From Nitrososphaerales archaeon (GTDB taxonomy: Archaea > Thermoproteota > Nitrososphaeria > Nitrososphaerales > CADDZS01), in the NCBI GenBank assembly GCA_030041295.1, contig JASHOD010000142.1:1-64000 (forward strand): a stretch of 64,000 nucleotides of DNA. The letters run 5' to 3'. Under the pieces are notes generated by a model. That model saw only the letters and a program-made list of their open reading frames with translations, did no database searches and was not told the origin of the DNA. The position numbers and the translations under genes were made by a program. Each line of letters starts with the position of its first letter. Within the stretch, counting starts at the first letter, position 1. Below are positions 8,786 to 18,191 of the stretch, one piece after another.

Positions 8786-10126
8786 ATGAAGGAAGTTTTC
8801 GACTACATAGACTCGAGCCACGACAGCGCTATTGAGCTTCTTTCAAAGCTAGTACGGCAACCAAGCGTGGCGGCCACAGGACAGGGCATAAAGGAGTGCT
8901 CCGAGCTGGTTACAAATCTTCTGGGGGAAATCGGAGCAAACCCGAAAGTGTACGATTTGGGCGAGGGGAGCCCTGTAATTGCAGGAGAGATCAAGAGTAA
9001 GAAAAATCCGAAAAAGACGATCCTCTTTTACAATCACTACGATGTACAACCGCCTGAACCTCTTGAGCTCTGGGACAGCCCTCCTTTCTCTCCAACGATA
9101 AAGGAGGGAACTATGTACGGGAGAGGCGTTTCGGACGACAAGGGAGAACTCGCAGGGCGATTGAAACTTACGGAAGCCTTTCTAAAGACTTGGAACGATG
9201 TTCCCTGCAATTTCAAATTTGTTTTCGAAGGCGAGGAAGAAATCGGGAGCATACACTTGGGTAAGTACGTGAAGAAATCCCCGGAGATCTTTCGCGCCGA
9301 TGGAGTAATTTGGGAATTCGGAGGCGTCGACCCGAAGGAACGTCCACAAGTAATCCTCGGCGTAAAGGGCATTCTCTACATTGAACTGACCTCGAAAATC
9401 GCAAAGAAGGACGCGCATTCCTCGTTAGGCGCTATTGTGGAAAATCCTGCGTGGCGCCTTGTGGGGGCACTGAGCACTTTAAAGAAAGACGACGAGATCC
9501 TGATTCCGGGTTGGTACGAAGACGTCAAACGTTTTACAAAAGAGGAGCTCGAATGGATAAGAAAGGCCCCCTACGATGCCAAGTCCGTAAAGCACGAGCT
9601 GGGGATAAAGAACTTCATAGCCGACATGGGCGTGGACGAGGCAAAGAAGGCTCTCGCAGGCAAACCGACTTGCACGATTTGCGGAATGAATTCTGGGTAT
9701 ACTGGAGTAGGTTCGAAGACCGTACTTCCGAGCGAAGCGTTCGCAAAGATCGACTTCAGACTCGTTCCAGATCAAGATCCGGACGATCTAATCAAGAAAC
9801 TGAGGAAGCATCTAGTCTCCAAAGGGTATGGCGATGTGGAGATTGCCTACTCAGAAGGAGAGAAAGCAAAGAGAACCTCGCCGAGGGAACCGCTCGCAAT
9901 AGCTGCAAAAGAAGCAGCTGAGTCAGTATATCAAAAACCGGCCATAGTTGAAATTTCTTCAGCTGGCACGGGTCCTATGTATCTGTTTGATTCGCCTTGC
10001 GTAGCAATCGGAGGAGGTCATGCCTTCACCAATGCCCATGCGCCAAACGAGAACAAGAGGCTGGACTACTTGGTCTCTGGTATGAAATGGGTGGCAGACA
10101 CAGTAAATCGCTTTGCAATACAGTAA
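8786..10126 (+). CDS. M20-family metallopeptidase (dipeptidase/carboxypeptidase type)
   Basis: About 446 aa, of the M20/M25/M40 family of zinc peptidases. Metal and catalytic motifs are in order: YNHYDVQP (His and Asp), GRGVSDDKGE (bridging Asp), EGEEEIGS (general-base Glu and metal Glu), and a C-terminal GGGHAFTNAHAPNE His. The lid/dimerisation domain falls between them (about residues 190-310). The family hydrolyses dipeptides or the C-terminal residue of N-acyl amino acids in the cytoplasm. The frame opens at TTG 8780, but ATG 8786 is a better start. Position next to two permease-iminopeptidase cassettes fits a peptide-degradation role. Confidence 0.92.
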   Translation: MKEVFDYIDSSHDSAIELLSKLVRQPSVAATGQGIKECSELVTNLLGEIGANPKVYDLGEGSPVIAGEIKSKKNPKKTILFYNHYDVQPPEPLELWDSPPFSPTIKEGTMYGRGVSDDKGELAGRLKLTEAFLKTWNDVPCNFKFVFEGEEEIGSIHLGKYVKKSPEIFRADGVIWEFGGVDPKERPQVILGVKGILYIELTSKIAKKDAHSSLGAIVENPAWRLVGALSTLKKDDEILIPGWYEDVKRFTKEELEWIRKAPYDAKSVKHELGIKNFIADMGVDEAKKALAGKPTCTICGMNSGYTGVGSKTVLPSEAFAKIDFRLVPDQDPDDLIKKLRKHLVSKGYGDVEIAYSEGEKAKRTSPREPLAIAAKEAAESVYQKPAIVEISSAGTGPMYLFDSPCVAIGGGHAFTNAHAPNENKRLDYLVSGMKWVADTVNRFAIQ

Positions 10127-10150
10127 AAGAACGTCCGTACTTTGAAATCA

Positions 10151-11200
10151 ATGCGTCTAGTCTCCGATGGGAAACCTTTGGAGCTGTTAGTTTCGACTGA
10201 TCTTCCAAGGCCCGCGAAAGGAGAAGCACTTGTCAAGGTAGATTATTGTGGGGTATGCCACACAGATCTGCATTTGATCGAGGGTTCTTACAATTTAGGA
10301 AACGGCAAGAAGATCCCGACTGGATTGCATCTTCCTGTAACCTTAGGACACGAGATAAGCGGGACTATTGAAGATATTTCTCCTGACGCAAAGTTGAGGA
10401 AAGGAGATCGCGTCGTTGTATATCCTTGGATTGGATGTGGATCCTGCAGAAAATGTGTGACTGCACTAGAGAATTTATGCGAGGGAAAACCAAGATTTCT
10501 TGGGGTCTTCCTTGACGGCGGATATTCTGATTATGTTTTGGTGCCCGATGCTCGCTATCTAGAAAGCGCGGAAGATATAGATCCAAAACAAGCTGCGCCA
10601 CTTGGTTGTTCGGGTTTGACTGCATTCAGTTCTGTTAGAAAGTGCAATCTGGGTCAGGATGACACTCTCCTCATAATAGGCGCTGGAGGGCTGGGGACAA
10701 TTGCGGTCCAGATTGCAAAGAAAAGTACTTCCCCGCGCGTCGCCGTCGCGGACATCGATGATAGTAAATTAGATCTGGCAAAGAAACTGGGAGCAGACTA
10801 CGTGTTCAATTCTGCGAAAACGCCGGAGAGGGAGATCACTGCTCAATTAAAAGCGATCACTCCAAATTCAAGAGGTGTCGATGCCGCGATTGATTTTGTC
10901 GGAATCCCCGCAACGACTTCTCTCGGTTTTCGATCGATCGGAAAAGGCGGAACGCTGGTTGTTGTCGGCCTTACTGGTGGAACCGCAGAACTTCCTCTTG
11001 CATTATTTCCTCTTCGGGGAGTCCAAGTTCTCGGGAATTTTACGGGAACTTTGAAAGACTTGGCGAACCTAGTTGACATTGCAAAGAAAGGACTTGTGAG
11101 CCCCGTAGTGTCGGAGGTTTATCCGCTTGAAGACGCGAATGCTGCCTTGGACAAGCTAAACCGAGGAGAGGCTAGAGGACGAATCTTGCTAAAAACATAA
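10151..11200 (+). CDS. Zinc-dependent alcohol dehydrogenase (MDR superfamily)
   Basis: About 349 aa, a medium-chain dehydrogenase. The catalytic zinc site is CGVCHTDLH plus GHEISG, and the structural zinc site is CGSCRKC...C. The Rossmann motif is GAGGLGTIAVQIAK, followed by an acidic end of strand 2 (VADIDD) that favours NAD(H) over NADP(H). It oxidises alcohols or reduces aldehydes; the substrate is unknown. The frame is open from TTG 10142, but ATG 10151 (MRLVSDGK) fits the family N-terminus. It starts 24 bp after the M20 gene and may be cotranscribed. Confidence 0.92.
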   Translation: MRLVSDGKPLELLVSTDLPRPAKGEALVKVDYCGVCHTDLHLIEGSYNLGNGKKIPTGLHLPVTLGHEISGTIEDISPDAKLRKGDRVVVYPWIGCGSCRKCVTALENLCEGKPRFLGVFLDGGYSDYVLVPDARYLESAEDIDPKQAAPLGCSGLTAFSSVRKCNLGQDDTLLIIGAGGLGTIAVQIAKKSTSPRVAVADIDDSKLDLAKKLGADYVFNSAKTPEREITAQLKAITPNSRGVDAAIDFVGIPATTSLGFRSIGKGGTLVVVGLTGGTAELPLALFPLRGVQVLGNFTGTLKDLANLVDIAKKGLVSPVVSEVYPLEDANAALDKLNRGEARGRILLKT

Positions 11201-11255
11201 ACTCCTAGTTTTGTAAGTCTAGTATCATTTGCGATTGGCACCTCTTCGCAATATC

Positions 11256-11264
11256 ATTTAATTT
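11256..11264 (+). promoter_or_regulatory. Putative TATA box of aldo/keto reductase 1
   Basis: ATTTAATTT lies 25-33 bp upstream of ATG 11289, the spacing expected for a leaderless archaeal mRNA. Confidence 0.4.
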
Positions 11265-11288
11265 GGACCAAATTGTATATTCGCAAGA

Positions 11289-12284
11289 ATGCAATATACA
11301 CGCTTAGGGTCGACCGGGCTCAAAGTATCCCGTATTTGCCTTGGGACATTCTCATTCGGAAATTCTTCGGAATGGACCCTTGAGATCGACGAGGCGAGAC
11401 CTATTGTCAAGAAAGCACTCGATCTAGGGATAAATTTCTTCGACACCGCAAACTCGTACTCTAGCGGTAGGTCGGAAGAGATAGTCGGTGAGTTGCTAAA
11501 GGACGCGAGAGATGAAGTTGTTATTGCGACAAAAGTGAGGGGAAAGACCGGCGAAGGCGTGAATGATATCGGCCTTTCCAGGTCTCACATCTTGAGAGAA
11601 GCAGAAAGGTCGCTAAAGAGACTCAAAACTGATCGAATAGATCTGTACCAGATTCACCGTTGGGACTATGAAACTCCAATAGAAGAAACGCTATTTGCTA
11701 TGAATGATCTTGTTAGATCTGGCAAGGTGACCTACATCGGAGGTTCCAGTATGTTTGCTTGGCAATTTGCAAAGGCGCTCTTTACGAGCGACCTTCATGG
11801 CATTGCGAGATTTGTGTCGATGCAAAATCACTACAACCTTTGTTACCGGGAAGACGAAAGAGAAATGATTCCGCTGTGCAGGGATCAGGATATCGCAATT
11901 ATTCCGTGGAGCCCTCTAGCTCGTGGTTTCCTCTCCGGCAAATACAAACGCGGACAGATACCCGAAAGTGCAAGAGCAAAATCGGATCGATACTTACCGG
12001 AGAGATTCTTCAAGCCCGAGGACTTTGATGTTGTTGAGGGGGCCGAGCAAGTAGCAAAGGAAAAGGGAACCAATACATCACAGGTTGCACTCGCATGGTT
12101 ATTCCATAAACAAGTCACTTCTCCAATTATCGGAGCGACAAAGATCGAACATGTGGAAGAGGCAGTGGCAGCTCTTCAGTTGAAACTTTCTAGTGACGAT
12201 CTGAAAAGGCTAGAAGAACCGTACAAGATGCATCCCGTGATTGGCCACGGAGGCCCTGAACTCACAAAATTATTTACTGGCTAA
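11289..12284 (+). CDS. Aldo/keto reductase (copy 1)
   Basis: A 331-aa TIM-barrel NAD(P)H oxidoreductase of the YajO/AKR11-like group. The N-terminus MQYTRLGSTGLKVSRICLG is typical. The catalytic tetrad is visible as Asp and Tyr in FFDTANSYSSGRSEE, Lys in VVIATKVRG and His in DLYQIHRWD. SSMFAWQFAKAL and IIPWSPLARGFLSGKY are conserved barrel segments. It reduces aldehydes or ketones of unknown identity. A paralogue lies at 19438-20421. It is probably transcribed alone. Confidence 0.93.
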   Translation: MQYTRLGSTGLKVSRICLGTFSFGNSSEWTLEIDEARPIVKKALDLGINFFDTANSYSSGRSEEIVGELLKDARDEVVIATKVRGKTGEGVNDIGLSRSHILREAERSLKRLKTDRIDLYQIHRWDYETPIEETLFAMNDLVRSGKVTYIGGSSMFAWQFAKALFTSDLHGIARFVSMQNHYNLCYREDEREMIPLCRDQDIAIIPWSPLARGFLSGKYKRGQIPESARAKSDRYLPERFFKPEDFDVVEGAEQVAKEKGTNTSQVALAWLFHKQVTSPIIGATKIEHVEEAVAALQLKLSSDDLKRLEEPYKMHPVIGHGGPELTKLFTG

Positions 12285-12406
12285 AGCTAGCCGGGTTGTA
12301 GATACGGTTTTAGAGGAATGAATGCTCTCTCTTGGTCTAGAGGATCAATGGAAGGCGGCACTGATGGTATGTCGAAATTCGTCTAGAACTTTGAACTAAC
12401 CGTATG

Positions 12407-13042
12407 TTAATGAAGCAGGGGAATTCCCCAGTGTTCGAGAAAATAAGCTAGAGAAAGCTCTGAAGCTTTGTACATTGTGTGGATAGGCAGAGAAGGAAAC
12501 TCCTTGTCCTTCTGTCTCGCGAGCCACTCGCTGTGGCACGGAATATGGATAAAGCCGCCTCCGAACCCACCCTTTCGGGCTCCTCTTACTATGACGAACA
12601 TTGCGTTGTTGCATAGATATCCCCCGGCGGTTGTGCTAATCTCGCTCGGTATTCCGGACTGATTTAGATGCTCGACAAGTCCTTCAACCGGAAGATTTGT
12701 GAAAATTCCATCGGGAGCTGTCTCGTCAATGGGCACTCCGTTCATGATTTTGCCAGTCTTGTCCGGGGCGTGTGTATAGCGGTAGTTTATTGCGATCTTC
12801 TCGGGCGTGTATTTGGCTCTACTCGCAGCAAGACCAAATCCGACAACTAGCAAGGGATTCACCGAGTCTATTGCGGAAACGATTTCCCTCTCTACTGTCG
12901 AATAGTCGACGTGAAGAATTCTTGCAACGACTTCCTGTCCACTAAAACTCTTATTTTCAAGATGCTTTGCGATTAATCCAGATGGGTTCTCGTCGAATTC
13001 GAGAAAGGGTTCAAAGCCAAATACTAGAATTGCCAGTTTCCT
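12407..13042 (-). CDS. pcp: Pyroglutamyl peptidase (C15), start codon anomalous
   Basis: Removes N-terminal pyroglutamate (5-oxoproline) from peptides in the cytoplasm. The frame encodes the family hallmarks in order: VFGFEPFLEFDENPSG at the N-terminus, PEKIAINYR (catalytic Glu), GGYLCNNAMF (catalytic Cys) and GGFIHIPCHSE (catalytic His). Total length is about 207-211 aa, as in the family. The first ATG in frame (12862) would remove the essential FGFEPF region. Between it and an in-frame TAG at 13043-13045 there is no ATG, GTG or TTG. Translation must start at ATT 13030 or CTG 13036, or a single-base indel has separated an upstream ATG (about 13077) from the frame. It follows the oxoprolinase-like genes on the same strand. 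Confidence 0.85.
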   Translation of the reverse strand, partial: RKLAILVFGFEPFLEFDENPSGLIAKHLENKSFSGQEVVARILHVDYSTVEREIVSAIDSVNPLLVVGFGLAASRAKYTPEKIAINYRYTHAPDKTGKIMNGVPIDETAPDGIFTNLPVEGLVEHLNQSGIPSEISTTAGGYLCNNAMFVIVRGARKGGFGGGFIHIPCHSEWLARQKDKEFPSLPIHTMYKASELSLAYFLEHWGIPLLH

Positions 13043-13113
13043 CTACCTTTTCTTCTGGGCTCAACTCTAGCGAGCATTCTGAAATTTAAAGGCATTGTAA
13101 TGTTGGCGAAAGT

Positions 13114-14784
13114 TTAGACGCTATAGCCGCATTTCTCTGCATAATCTCGAGTGATCAGCCCGTCTGCGATATCCTCGATGATTTTTTCAGTATCTCGGTT
13201 TTTTGGATTTCCATAACCCCCACCGCCAGCCGTGTAGATTTGCACAATATCTCCTTGTTCGAGAATCGTGGTTGATTTGATCGGAATGTCCCTCGCCTTC
13301 TCATCCGAGCGAGCCCGTAGCAAAGTAACTCTCATGTTCACGCCCTCCCTTCCGCCGTCTAGCCCCCACGGTCTGTGTCTACCTCGCTCTGCCAAAACTG
13401 TAAAGACTGTCCTAGAGTCGCTCCTTGATTGAAACGCCCGTATCAATCCTGACCCTCCTCTGAATTTGCCGCCTCCGGAGCTGTTCTGCCTAAATTCGTA
13501 GCGCACTATCAGGAGGGGCAGGTTTCGCTCGATATCCTCAATAGGTGTATTCATCGTATTTGTCATGTTTCCTTGGATTCCGTCTATTCCATCTGATTTC
13601 GGTCGACCACCCAGACCGACCCCGGCAGTCTCGTAAAAAGCCCAGCTCTTTCCGTTGTGGATCCCCCCAATCATTACGTTGTTCATAGAGCCTCCGGATG
13701 CGGCAGGAACCTTCTCCGGCGAGGCCCTTGCCAGTGCTTTGAACAGAAGGTCTGCGTTTCTCTGACTCGTCTCGACGTTGCCCCCTGCGACGGGCGCAGG
13801 GAAATTGGGATTTACAATCGTGCCGCTTGGTGCAAAAACTTCGATTGAAGAAAATGCTCCGAAATTTGGAGGGACGTCCTTTCCAGTTAATGTCCTCATC
13901 ACGTAGTAAACTCCGGAAAGTGTAACACCGAACACAGCATTTAGAGCAAGTGGAAGCTGCGGATCCGTTCCCGAGTAATCCACGGAGATCTTCTCCCTCG
14001 AAATCTTGATTTTCACCCTAAGAGTGATGTCGCTCCTTCCATCCGGGTGCTCTAGGTAATCTGTAGCCTCGTAAGTCCCCTTCCTCAAGGAAAGCAGTCT
14101 TTTCTTGACGAGACGTCTCGCATAGTCGAAGGAAGATTCGCAAGAGTCAACAAATATATCATATCCATACTTTTCGACGAGAGACAAGAGTCTACGCTCG
14201 CCGGTGACATTCGCCGCGACCTGTGCTTTCAGATCGCCTAATCGCTCCGAGGGGGTGCGCGAATTTGAAGAAAAGAATACGAGGGTCTCCTGGACAAATT
14301 CATCATTCTTCATCAAGAATACCGGATTTAGCATAAAACCCTCCTCAAAAACGGAGCTGGAGTCTACTGTGATGCTTCCGGGTACCTTCCCACCAACGTC
14401 AGAGTGATGAGCTTTGTTTGCAGCAAAGGCGATTAGTTTCTTCTTCCCATAGAATATAGGGCGAACGACAGTAACATCATTGAGATGAGTTCCAGCGACA
14501 TATGGATTGTTAACAACTAGCATCGAGCCAGGTTCGAAATCGATTCTTTCCCTATCACAGTAGTCAATTATGTTTCGTAGACCCCAAGGAAGTGAGCCCA
14601 GATGGACGGGGATATGTTCAGCCTGGGCAAGCAACCTACTTTCATAATCAAAGAGAGCCGCAGAGTGATCCATTCTCTCCTTTATGTTAGGCGAATAGGA
14701 CGAATTGCGAAGAGCGATTCCCATTTCTTCGCTCGCATAGTAAAGGGAACTGGCTACGAGTTCACGGGTGATTAGATCGCTCAT
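13114..14784 (-). CDS. Hydantoinase B/oxoprolinase-family subunit (probable 5-oxoprolinase beta)
   Basis: A 556-aa HyuB-type subunit. Family segments are EEMGIALRNSSYSPNIKERMDHSAALF near the N-terminus, VNNPYVAGTHLNDVTVVRPIFY with conserved His/Asp residues, NKAHHSDVGGKVPGS, and the glycine-rich ending AERGRHRPWGLDGGREG and GDIVQIYTAGGGGYGNP. With HyuA it forms ATP-dependent enzymes that open cyclic amides (hydantoins, 5-oxoproline) or carboxylate acetone. Neighbouring pyroglutamyl peptidase makes 5-oxoproline the best guess: cleavage of 5-oxoproline to glutamate with ATP hydrolysis. HyuA ends 3 bases upstream, so the two are cotranslated. Confidence 0.9.
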   Translation of the reverse strand: MSDLITRELVASSLYYASEEMGIALRNSSYSPNIKERMDHSAALFDYESRLLAQAEHIPVHLGSLPWGLRNIIDYCDRERIDFEPGSMLVVNNPYVAGTHLNDVTVVRPIFYGKKKLIAFAANKAHHSDVGGKVPGSITVDSSSVFEEGFMLNPVFLMKNDEFVQETLVFFSSNSRTPSERLGDLKAQVAANVTGERRLLSLVEKYGYDIFVDSCESSFDYARRLVKKRLLSLRKGTYEATDYLEHPDGRSDITLRVKIKISREKISVDYSGTDPQLPLALNAVFGVTLSGVYYVMRTLTGKDVPPNFGAFSSIEVFAPSGTIVNPNFPAPVAGGNVETSQRNADLLFKALARASPEKVPAASGGSMNNVMIGGIHNGKSWAFYETAGVGLGGRPKSDGIDGIQGNMTNTMNTPIEDIERNLPLLIVRYEFRQNSSGGGKFRGGSGLIRAFQSRSDSRTVFTVLAERGRHRPWGLDGGREGVNMRVTLLRARSDEKARDIPIKSTTILEQGDIVQIYTAGGGGYGNPKNRDTEKIIEDIADGLITRDYAEKCGYSV

Positions 14785-14787
14785 AAG

Positions 14788-16863
14788 TCAGGAACTCCCA
14801 CTGTATCGCGAGAGTGTCAGGTTTCCAAATTGATCCATCCTCCACGACCAGGTTGAGTTTATTATGGCGGTTGAATCATATTCCTCGACGATGCAGGGCC
14901 CCTTTCCTTTCATTCCGCTGGCGAGACTCTCTCTTTGGATAGTGTGCACGTCGTAGAATTTATTTGAAACCCAGGCTCTTCGTTTGCTCCCAATTGGCTT
15001 GGATGATCCAATTAGATTTCTTTTGGGAGCTAGTTCGGGTTTTTTCGTCGGAATCAAGGCGCGCAATTTCGCGTTCACAATTTCTATTCTGTCATCGGAA
15101 GAGTAACCATAATGCTCTTTGTGCTTCAAATTGAATTCTCTTTCGATATCTGTTGCGGATTTTTTCTTTCGGTATGGAATCGGCATTTCATAAGATTGAC
15201 CCAAGTATCGAGCTTCCACAAACTCGAAGAACCTGAATTTAGAAATTGTTTTTTGTCCTTCCCCTTTCTCTCTAAATTCGCCAATGGCTTTCCTTGCCGT
15301 CCTCCTTAGCTTCTCAAAATACTGTTCAAGGTCAACTGATGCCGTGTCGCCCATGACGGGAATTGCGAAATTTCTTTCAATATCAGCTGTCAAGAGTCCA
15401 TAAGCCGAGAATAGACCGGCGTGAGGGGGAAGAACGATGTTTGAAATCCCCAGATCTTCGGCTAGATCACAAGCATGCATTGGTCCGGCGCCACCGAAGG
15501 CGAACAGGGTATAATCCCGGGGGTCCCTTCCGCGTTCCACGCTTACAATCGAAATAGCGCGGGCCATCTCATTGTTCACTATGTTTATGATTCCTCGGGC
15601 TGCCTTTTCAACGCTTGTTCCGAGTTTTGTAGCAATGTTTGTCTTCAGAGCCTTGTAAGCGAGATCCTTACGTATCTTCATCCTGCCGCCAAGGAGAGAA
15701 ACCGGATCAAGTCTTCCGAGAACAATATTCGCGTCGGTCACTGTCGCATCCTTACCACCTCTGTCATAAGCAGCTGGGCCAGGATCAGAACCTGCGCTTA
15801 GAGGGCCGACTCTTAGGGCACCAGCTTCATCGACGTAGGCAATCGTGCCGCCGCCCGCACTCACCTCCGCAAGATCAATGAAGGGAGCTCTGACCGCGTA
15901 GCCACTTCCCTTGATCGACCTTCCACTATGGCTCCCGCCCGCCACTTCGAACTCGAAAGCAACGTCAGGCTCGTAGTTTACAATCGCTCCGGCTTTCGCA
16001 GTAGTGCCGCCCATGTCGAAGGTGAGTATTTTTTCGAGTGATAGTGATTTGGCCAAATACCGGGAGGCAAGCACTCCCGCGGCGGGACCCGATTCTATCA
16101 TTAGCATCGGGTAACGTGATGCTTGTTCGATTGTGCTGACGCTGCCATCCGAGTTCATCACATAAATCGGCGATAAGAATGCTTTTTCTCGCAGGATCTC
16201 ACTTAGGCGTTTAAGATACTTTGAAACTAGAGGCGCGAGCGAGGCATTGACCACGGTGGTGCTGAATCTTTCGAACTCCCTGTACTCACGGTTCACATCG
16301 CTGGATGTGTCAATGTGACCTTTGAATCCCTCATCCCTGAAAATTTTGGCAGCCTCTTGCTCGTGGCTCATGTTCACGTACGAGTTAAGAAAACAAATTG
16401 CAAGTGACTCGTAACCTTTTTTCGAAATTTTCTTTGCAATTCTAATTAGATCGAATTTCGAAAGTGGTTCGAGTTCGCTTCCGTCGGCGAGTATGCGTCC
16501 CCTTACTGTGTACCTATCTCTACGACGCACAATGGGAATTGGTCTTTTGTTCTCAATGTCGTAAAGCTCGGCCCTTCTCTGCCTTCCAATTTCCAGAATG
16601 TCTCTAAAGCTCTCGTTTGTGACAAGCGCCGTACGCGCTAGGTTCGTATGAGTCAATAATGCGTTTGTCGCGGCAGTCGTGGCGTGAGAAATTAGGACAA
16701 CCTCTTTTGCATCCCTCTTATAATCCTCTAGGCCATTCAAAATGCCCTGAGCGATATTTCCTGGGGTTGTTGGGACCTTTGTGACCCGTAGGTCCTTTCT
16801 CTTCTCGTCGTAGACTGTTACGTCTGTGAATGTGCCCCCGACGTCAATTCCAATGTATAACAT
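14788..16863 (-). CDS. Hydantoinase A/oxoprolinase-family subunit (probable 5-oxoprolinase alpha)
   Basis: A 691-aa ATPase subunit of the hydantoinase/oxoprolinase family. Two actin-like phosphate-binding motifs are present, [14 protein letters not shown] at residues 6-19 and [13 protein letters not shown] in the middle. Other family marks are [28 protein letters not shown] and [19 protein letters not shown]. It activates the cyclic amide by phosphorylation while the B subunit completes hydrolysis. It is the first gene of a minus-strand operon HyuA-HyuB-pcp, which supports 5-oxoproline as the substrate. N-methylhydantoinase or acetone carboxylase remain possible, but no gamma subunit for the latter is nearby. 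Confidence 0.9.
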   Translation of the reverse strand: MLYIGIDVGGTFTDVTVYDEKRKDLRVTKVPTTPGNIAQGILNGLEDYKRDAKEVVLISHATTAATNALLTHTNLARTALVTNESFRDILEIGRQRRAELYDIENKRPIPIVRRRDRYTVRGRILADGSELEPLSKFDLIRIAKKISKKGYESLAICFLNSYVNMSHEQEAAKIFRDEGFKGHIDTSSDVNREYREFERFSTTVVNASLAPLVSKYLKRLSEILREKAFLSPIYVMNSDGSVSTIEQASRYPMLMIESGPAAGVLASRYLAKSLSLEKILTFDMGGTTAKAGAIVNYEPDVAFEFEVAGGSHSGRSIKGSGYAVRAPFIDLAEVSAGGGTIAYVDEAGALRVGPLSAGSDPGPAAYDRGGKDATVTDANIVLGRLDPVSLLGGRMKIRKDLAYKALKTNIATKLGTSVEKAARGIINIVNNEMARAISIVSVERGRDPRDYTLFAFGGAGPMHACDLAEDLGISNIVLPPHAGLFSAYGLLTADIERNFAIPVMGDTASVDLEQYFEKLRRTARKAIGEFREKGEGQKTISKFRFFEFVEARYLGQSYEMPIPYRKKKSATDIEREFNLKHKEHYGYSSDDRIEIVNAKLRALIPTKKPELAPKRNLIGSSKPIGSKRRAWVSNKFYDVHTIQRESLASGMKGKGPCIVEEYDSTAIINSTWSWRMDQFGNLTLSRYSGSS

Positions 16864-17064
16864 ATGACTTGCTCAAAATTAAGAAAACGGAAATTGGTGA
16901 AAAAGAAACTTTCTTTTCAAAATATGTACTCGGATATAAGACATGACCGGTGTCCTGCGATATCTTATCTTCGATTCCAGAGAAACGCTGGTCATCCTAG
17001 GCTGTTCTTTTTGCCTAATGATTTCAGGCATCAGGTTAAAATTATGTAGCCATCAAAAGCTGAC

Positions 17065-17628
17065 GTGGCAAGAGACCAGACAACCGGAATATCTTTTGTA
17101 AAAGCTGTAGAATATAGTCTGATCGCAGCGTTAATCATAGCAACTATTCTCACAGCACTTTACTGGCTCTCTGTCTTTGTCTCATCATTTCTGAATCTTC
17201 CATCCTCGCTAAATATACCATTTGAAGTGCGAATCCTTGGCTTCTTATCACTAGCTTTCGCTGTCGCTTTCTCTAGCTGGATCTTTAGGTATAGGAAGCC
17301 CTCTGACATGATTCTATCCACTTACTTCACTTTTGCGAAACTATTTCGGAGGATACCCATCGCATCACAATCTCAGCGGAGGGAAGCATTGATCATGAGC
17401 GGACCGCAAAAGTATGTGAGGCATCCGCTTTACTTTGGACTAATGGTGACTGTATTTGGATGGGGATTGTTGACAGTTTCGACGTACTACCTCATTCTAA
17501 CTCTTTTCCTCCTAATCTGGTTTCGGTTTATCCTGATTCCCTTTGAAGAAAAAGAGCTGTGTGCACTCTTCGGAGATCAGCATAGAAAATACATGGAAAA
17601 TACTCCCATGCTCATACCCTTCCCTTAA
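17065..17628 (+). CDS. Isoprenylcysteine carboxyl methyltransferase-like membrane protein
   Basis: A 187-aa protein with four to five hydrophobic segments and the C-terminal ICMT/PEMT signature: GPQKYVRHPLYFGLMVTVFGWGL, then LIPFEEKELCALFGDQHRKYMENTPMLIPF. The RHPxY and EExxL...Y motifs bind S-adenosylmethionine at the membrane face. Archaeal and bacterial members methylate unknown small molecules or lipids; true prenyl-cysteine substrates are unlikely here. The start is GTG 17065, since no upstream ATG is in frame. It is divergent from the oxoprolinase operon and apparently monocistronic. Confidence 0.8.
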   Translation: MARDQTTGISFVKAVEYSLIAALIIATILTALYWLSVFVSSFLNLPSSLNIPFEVRILGFLSLAFAVAFSSWIFRYRKPSDMILSTYFTFAKLFRRIPIASQSQRREALIMSGPQKYVRHPLYFGLMVTVFGWGLLTVSTYYLILTLFLLIWFRFILIPFEEKELCALFGDQHRKYMENTPMLIPFP

Positions 17629-17655
17629 GGTCAAGACGCCATTCTGATTTTATCT

Positions 17656-17669
17656 CTACGATATCGTAG
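17656..17669. promoter_or_regulatory. Perfect 14-bp palindrome
   Basis: CTACGATATCGTAG is a perfect inverted repeat (7+7, no spacer) 28 bp after the methyltransferase stop and 180 bp before the DUF4242 gene. It looks like a dimeric regulator site; no dedicated regulator adjoins it. Confidence 0.4.
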
Positions 17670-17810
17670 TTATCTGATTCAATTTTCATTCATAGAATAT
17701 ATTATAGCAAATCATCGAAACATTCCGCCACAGTCTCTACAATACCCTGAACCTAAGGGGTTTCGCCAACTCTGCAAAGGAGACAAGAATCATTTTCCCT
17801 GTAAGTTACA

Positions 17811-17820
17811 AAACTTAAAG
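17811..17820 (+). promoter_or_regulatory. Putative TATA box of DUF4242 gene
   Basis: AAACTTAAAG lies 29-38 bp upstream of ATG 17849. Confidence 0.4.
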
Positions 17821-17848
17821 CGTAGACAAGAACGGAAGTAAAGCCGGT

Positions 17849-18100
17849 ATGCCGAAGTACATAGACGTTCACAAGAACATGAAGGGAGTAAAACTCGAAG
17901 ACGTTGCCGAAGCTCACGCGAAGGACCTGAAGGTCCAGGACAAGTATGGCGTAAAGTTCGAGAAGTATTGGGTTGACGAGGAGCAGGGAACGATATACTG
18001 TTTATCTCACGCGCCCAACAAGGAAGCTATCTCGAAGACGCACAAGGAGGCTCATGGACTTCTTCCAGAAGAGACTTTTGAGGTCAAAGAGGGAAGTTGA
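17849..18100 (+). CDS. DUF4242-family small protein
   Basis: An 83-aa soluble protein beginning MPKYIDVHKNMKG. It has the pattern AEAHAKDLKVQDKYGVKFEKYWVDEEQGTIYCL and a final EAHGLLPEETFEVKEG. This is the DUF4242 ferredoxin-like fold, whose studied Streptomyces relative binds nickel through His residues. Conserved His (VH, AEAH, KTHKEAH) are present here. Its role is unknown; it may bind a metal or small ligand. The strong lysine and acidic composition suggests a cytoplasmic, well-expressed protein. Confidence 0.8.
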   Translation: MPKYIDVHKNMKGVKLEDVAEAHAKDLKVQDKYGVKFEKYWVDEEQGTIYCLSHAPNKEAISKTHKEAHGLLPEETFEVKEGS

Positions 18101-18191
18101 TCTCATCCGGTAACTCCCGCTCGGTCACGTTAAAAACCTCAGAAAATGGGGTTCGTACGAATGTCCCTCCGAAGATCACTGGAAAAGCGGT

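Noticed and set aside
9451-9921. 156-codon plus-strand frame within the M20 gene
   Set aside because: A different frame of a well-supported metallopeptidase; the translation is Arg/Ser-rich and unstructured.
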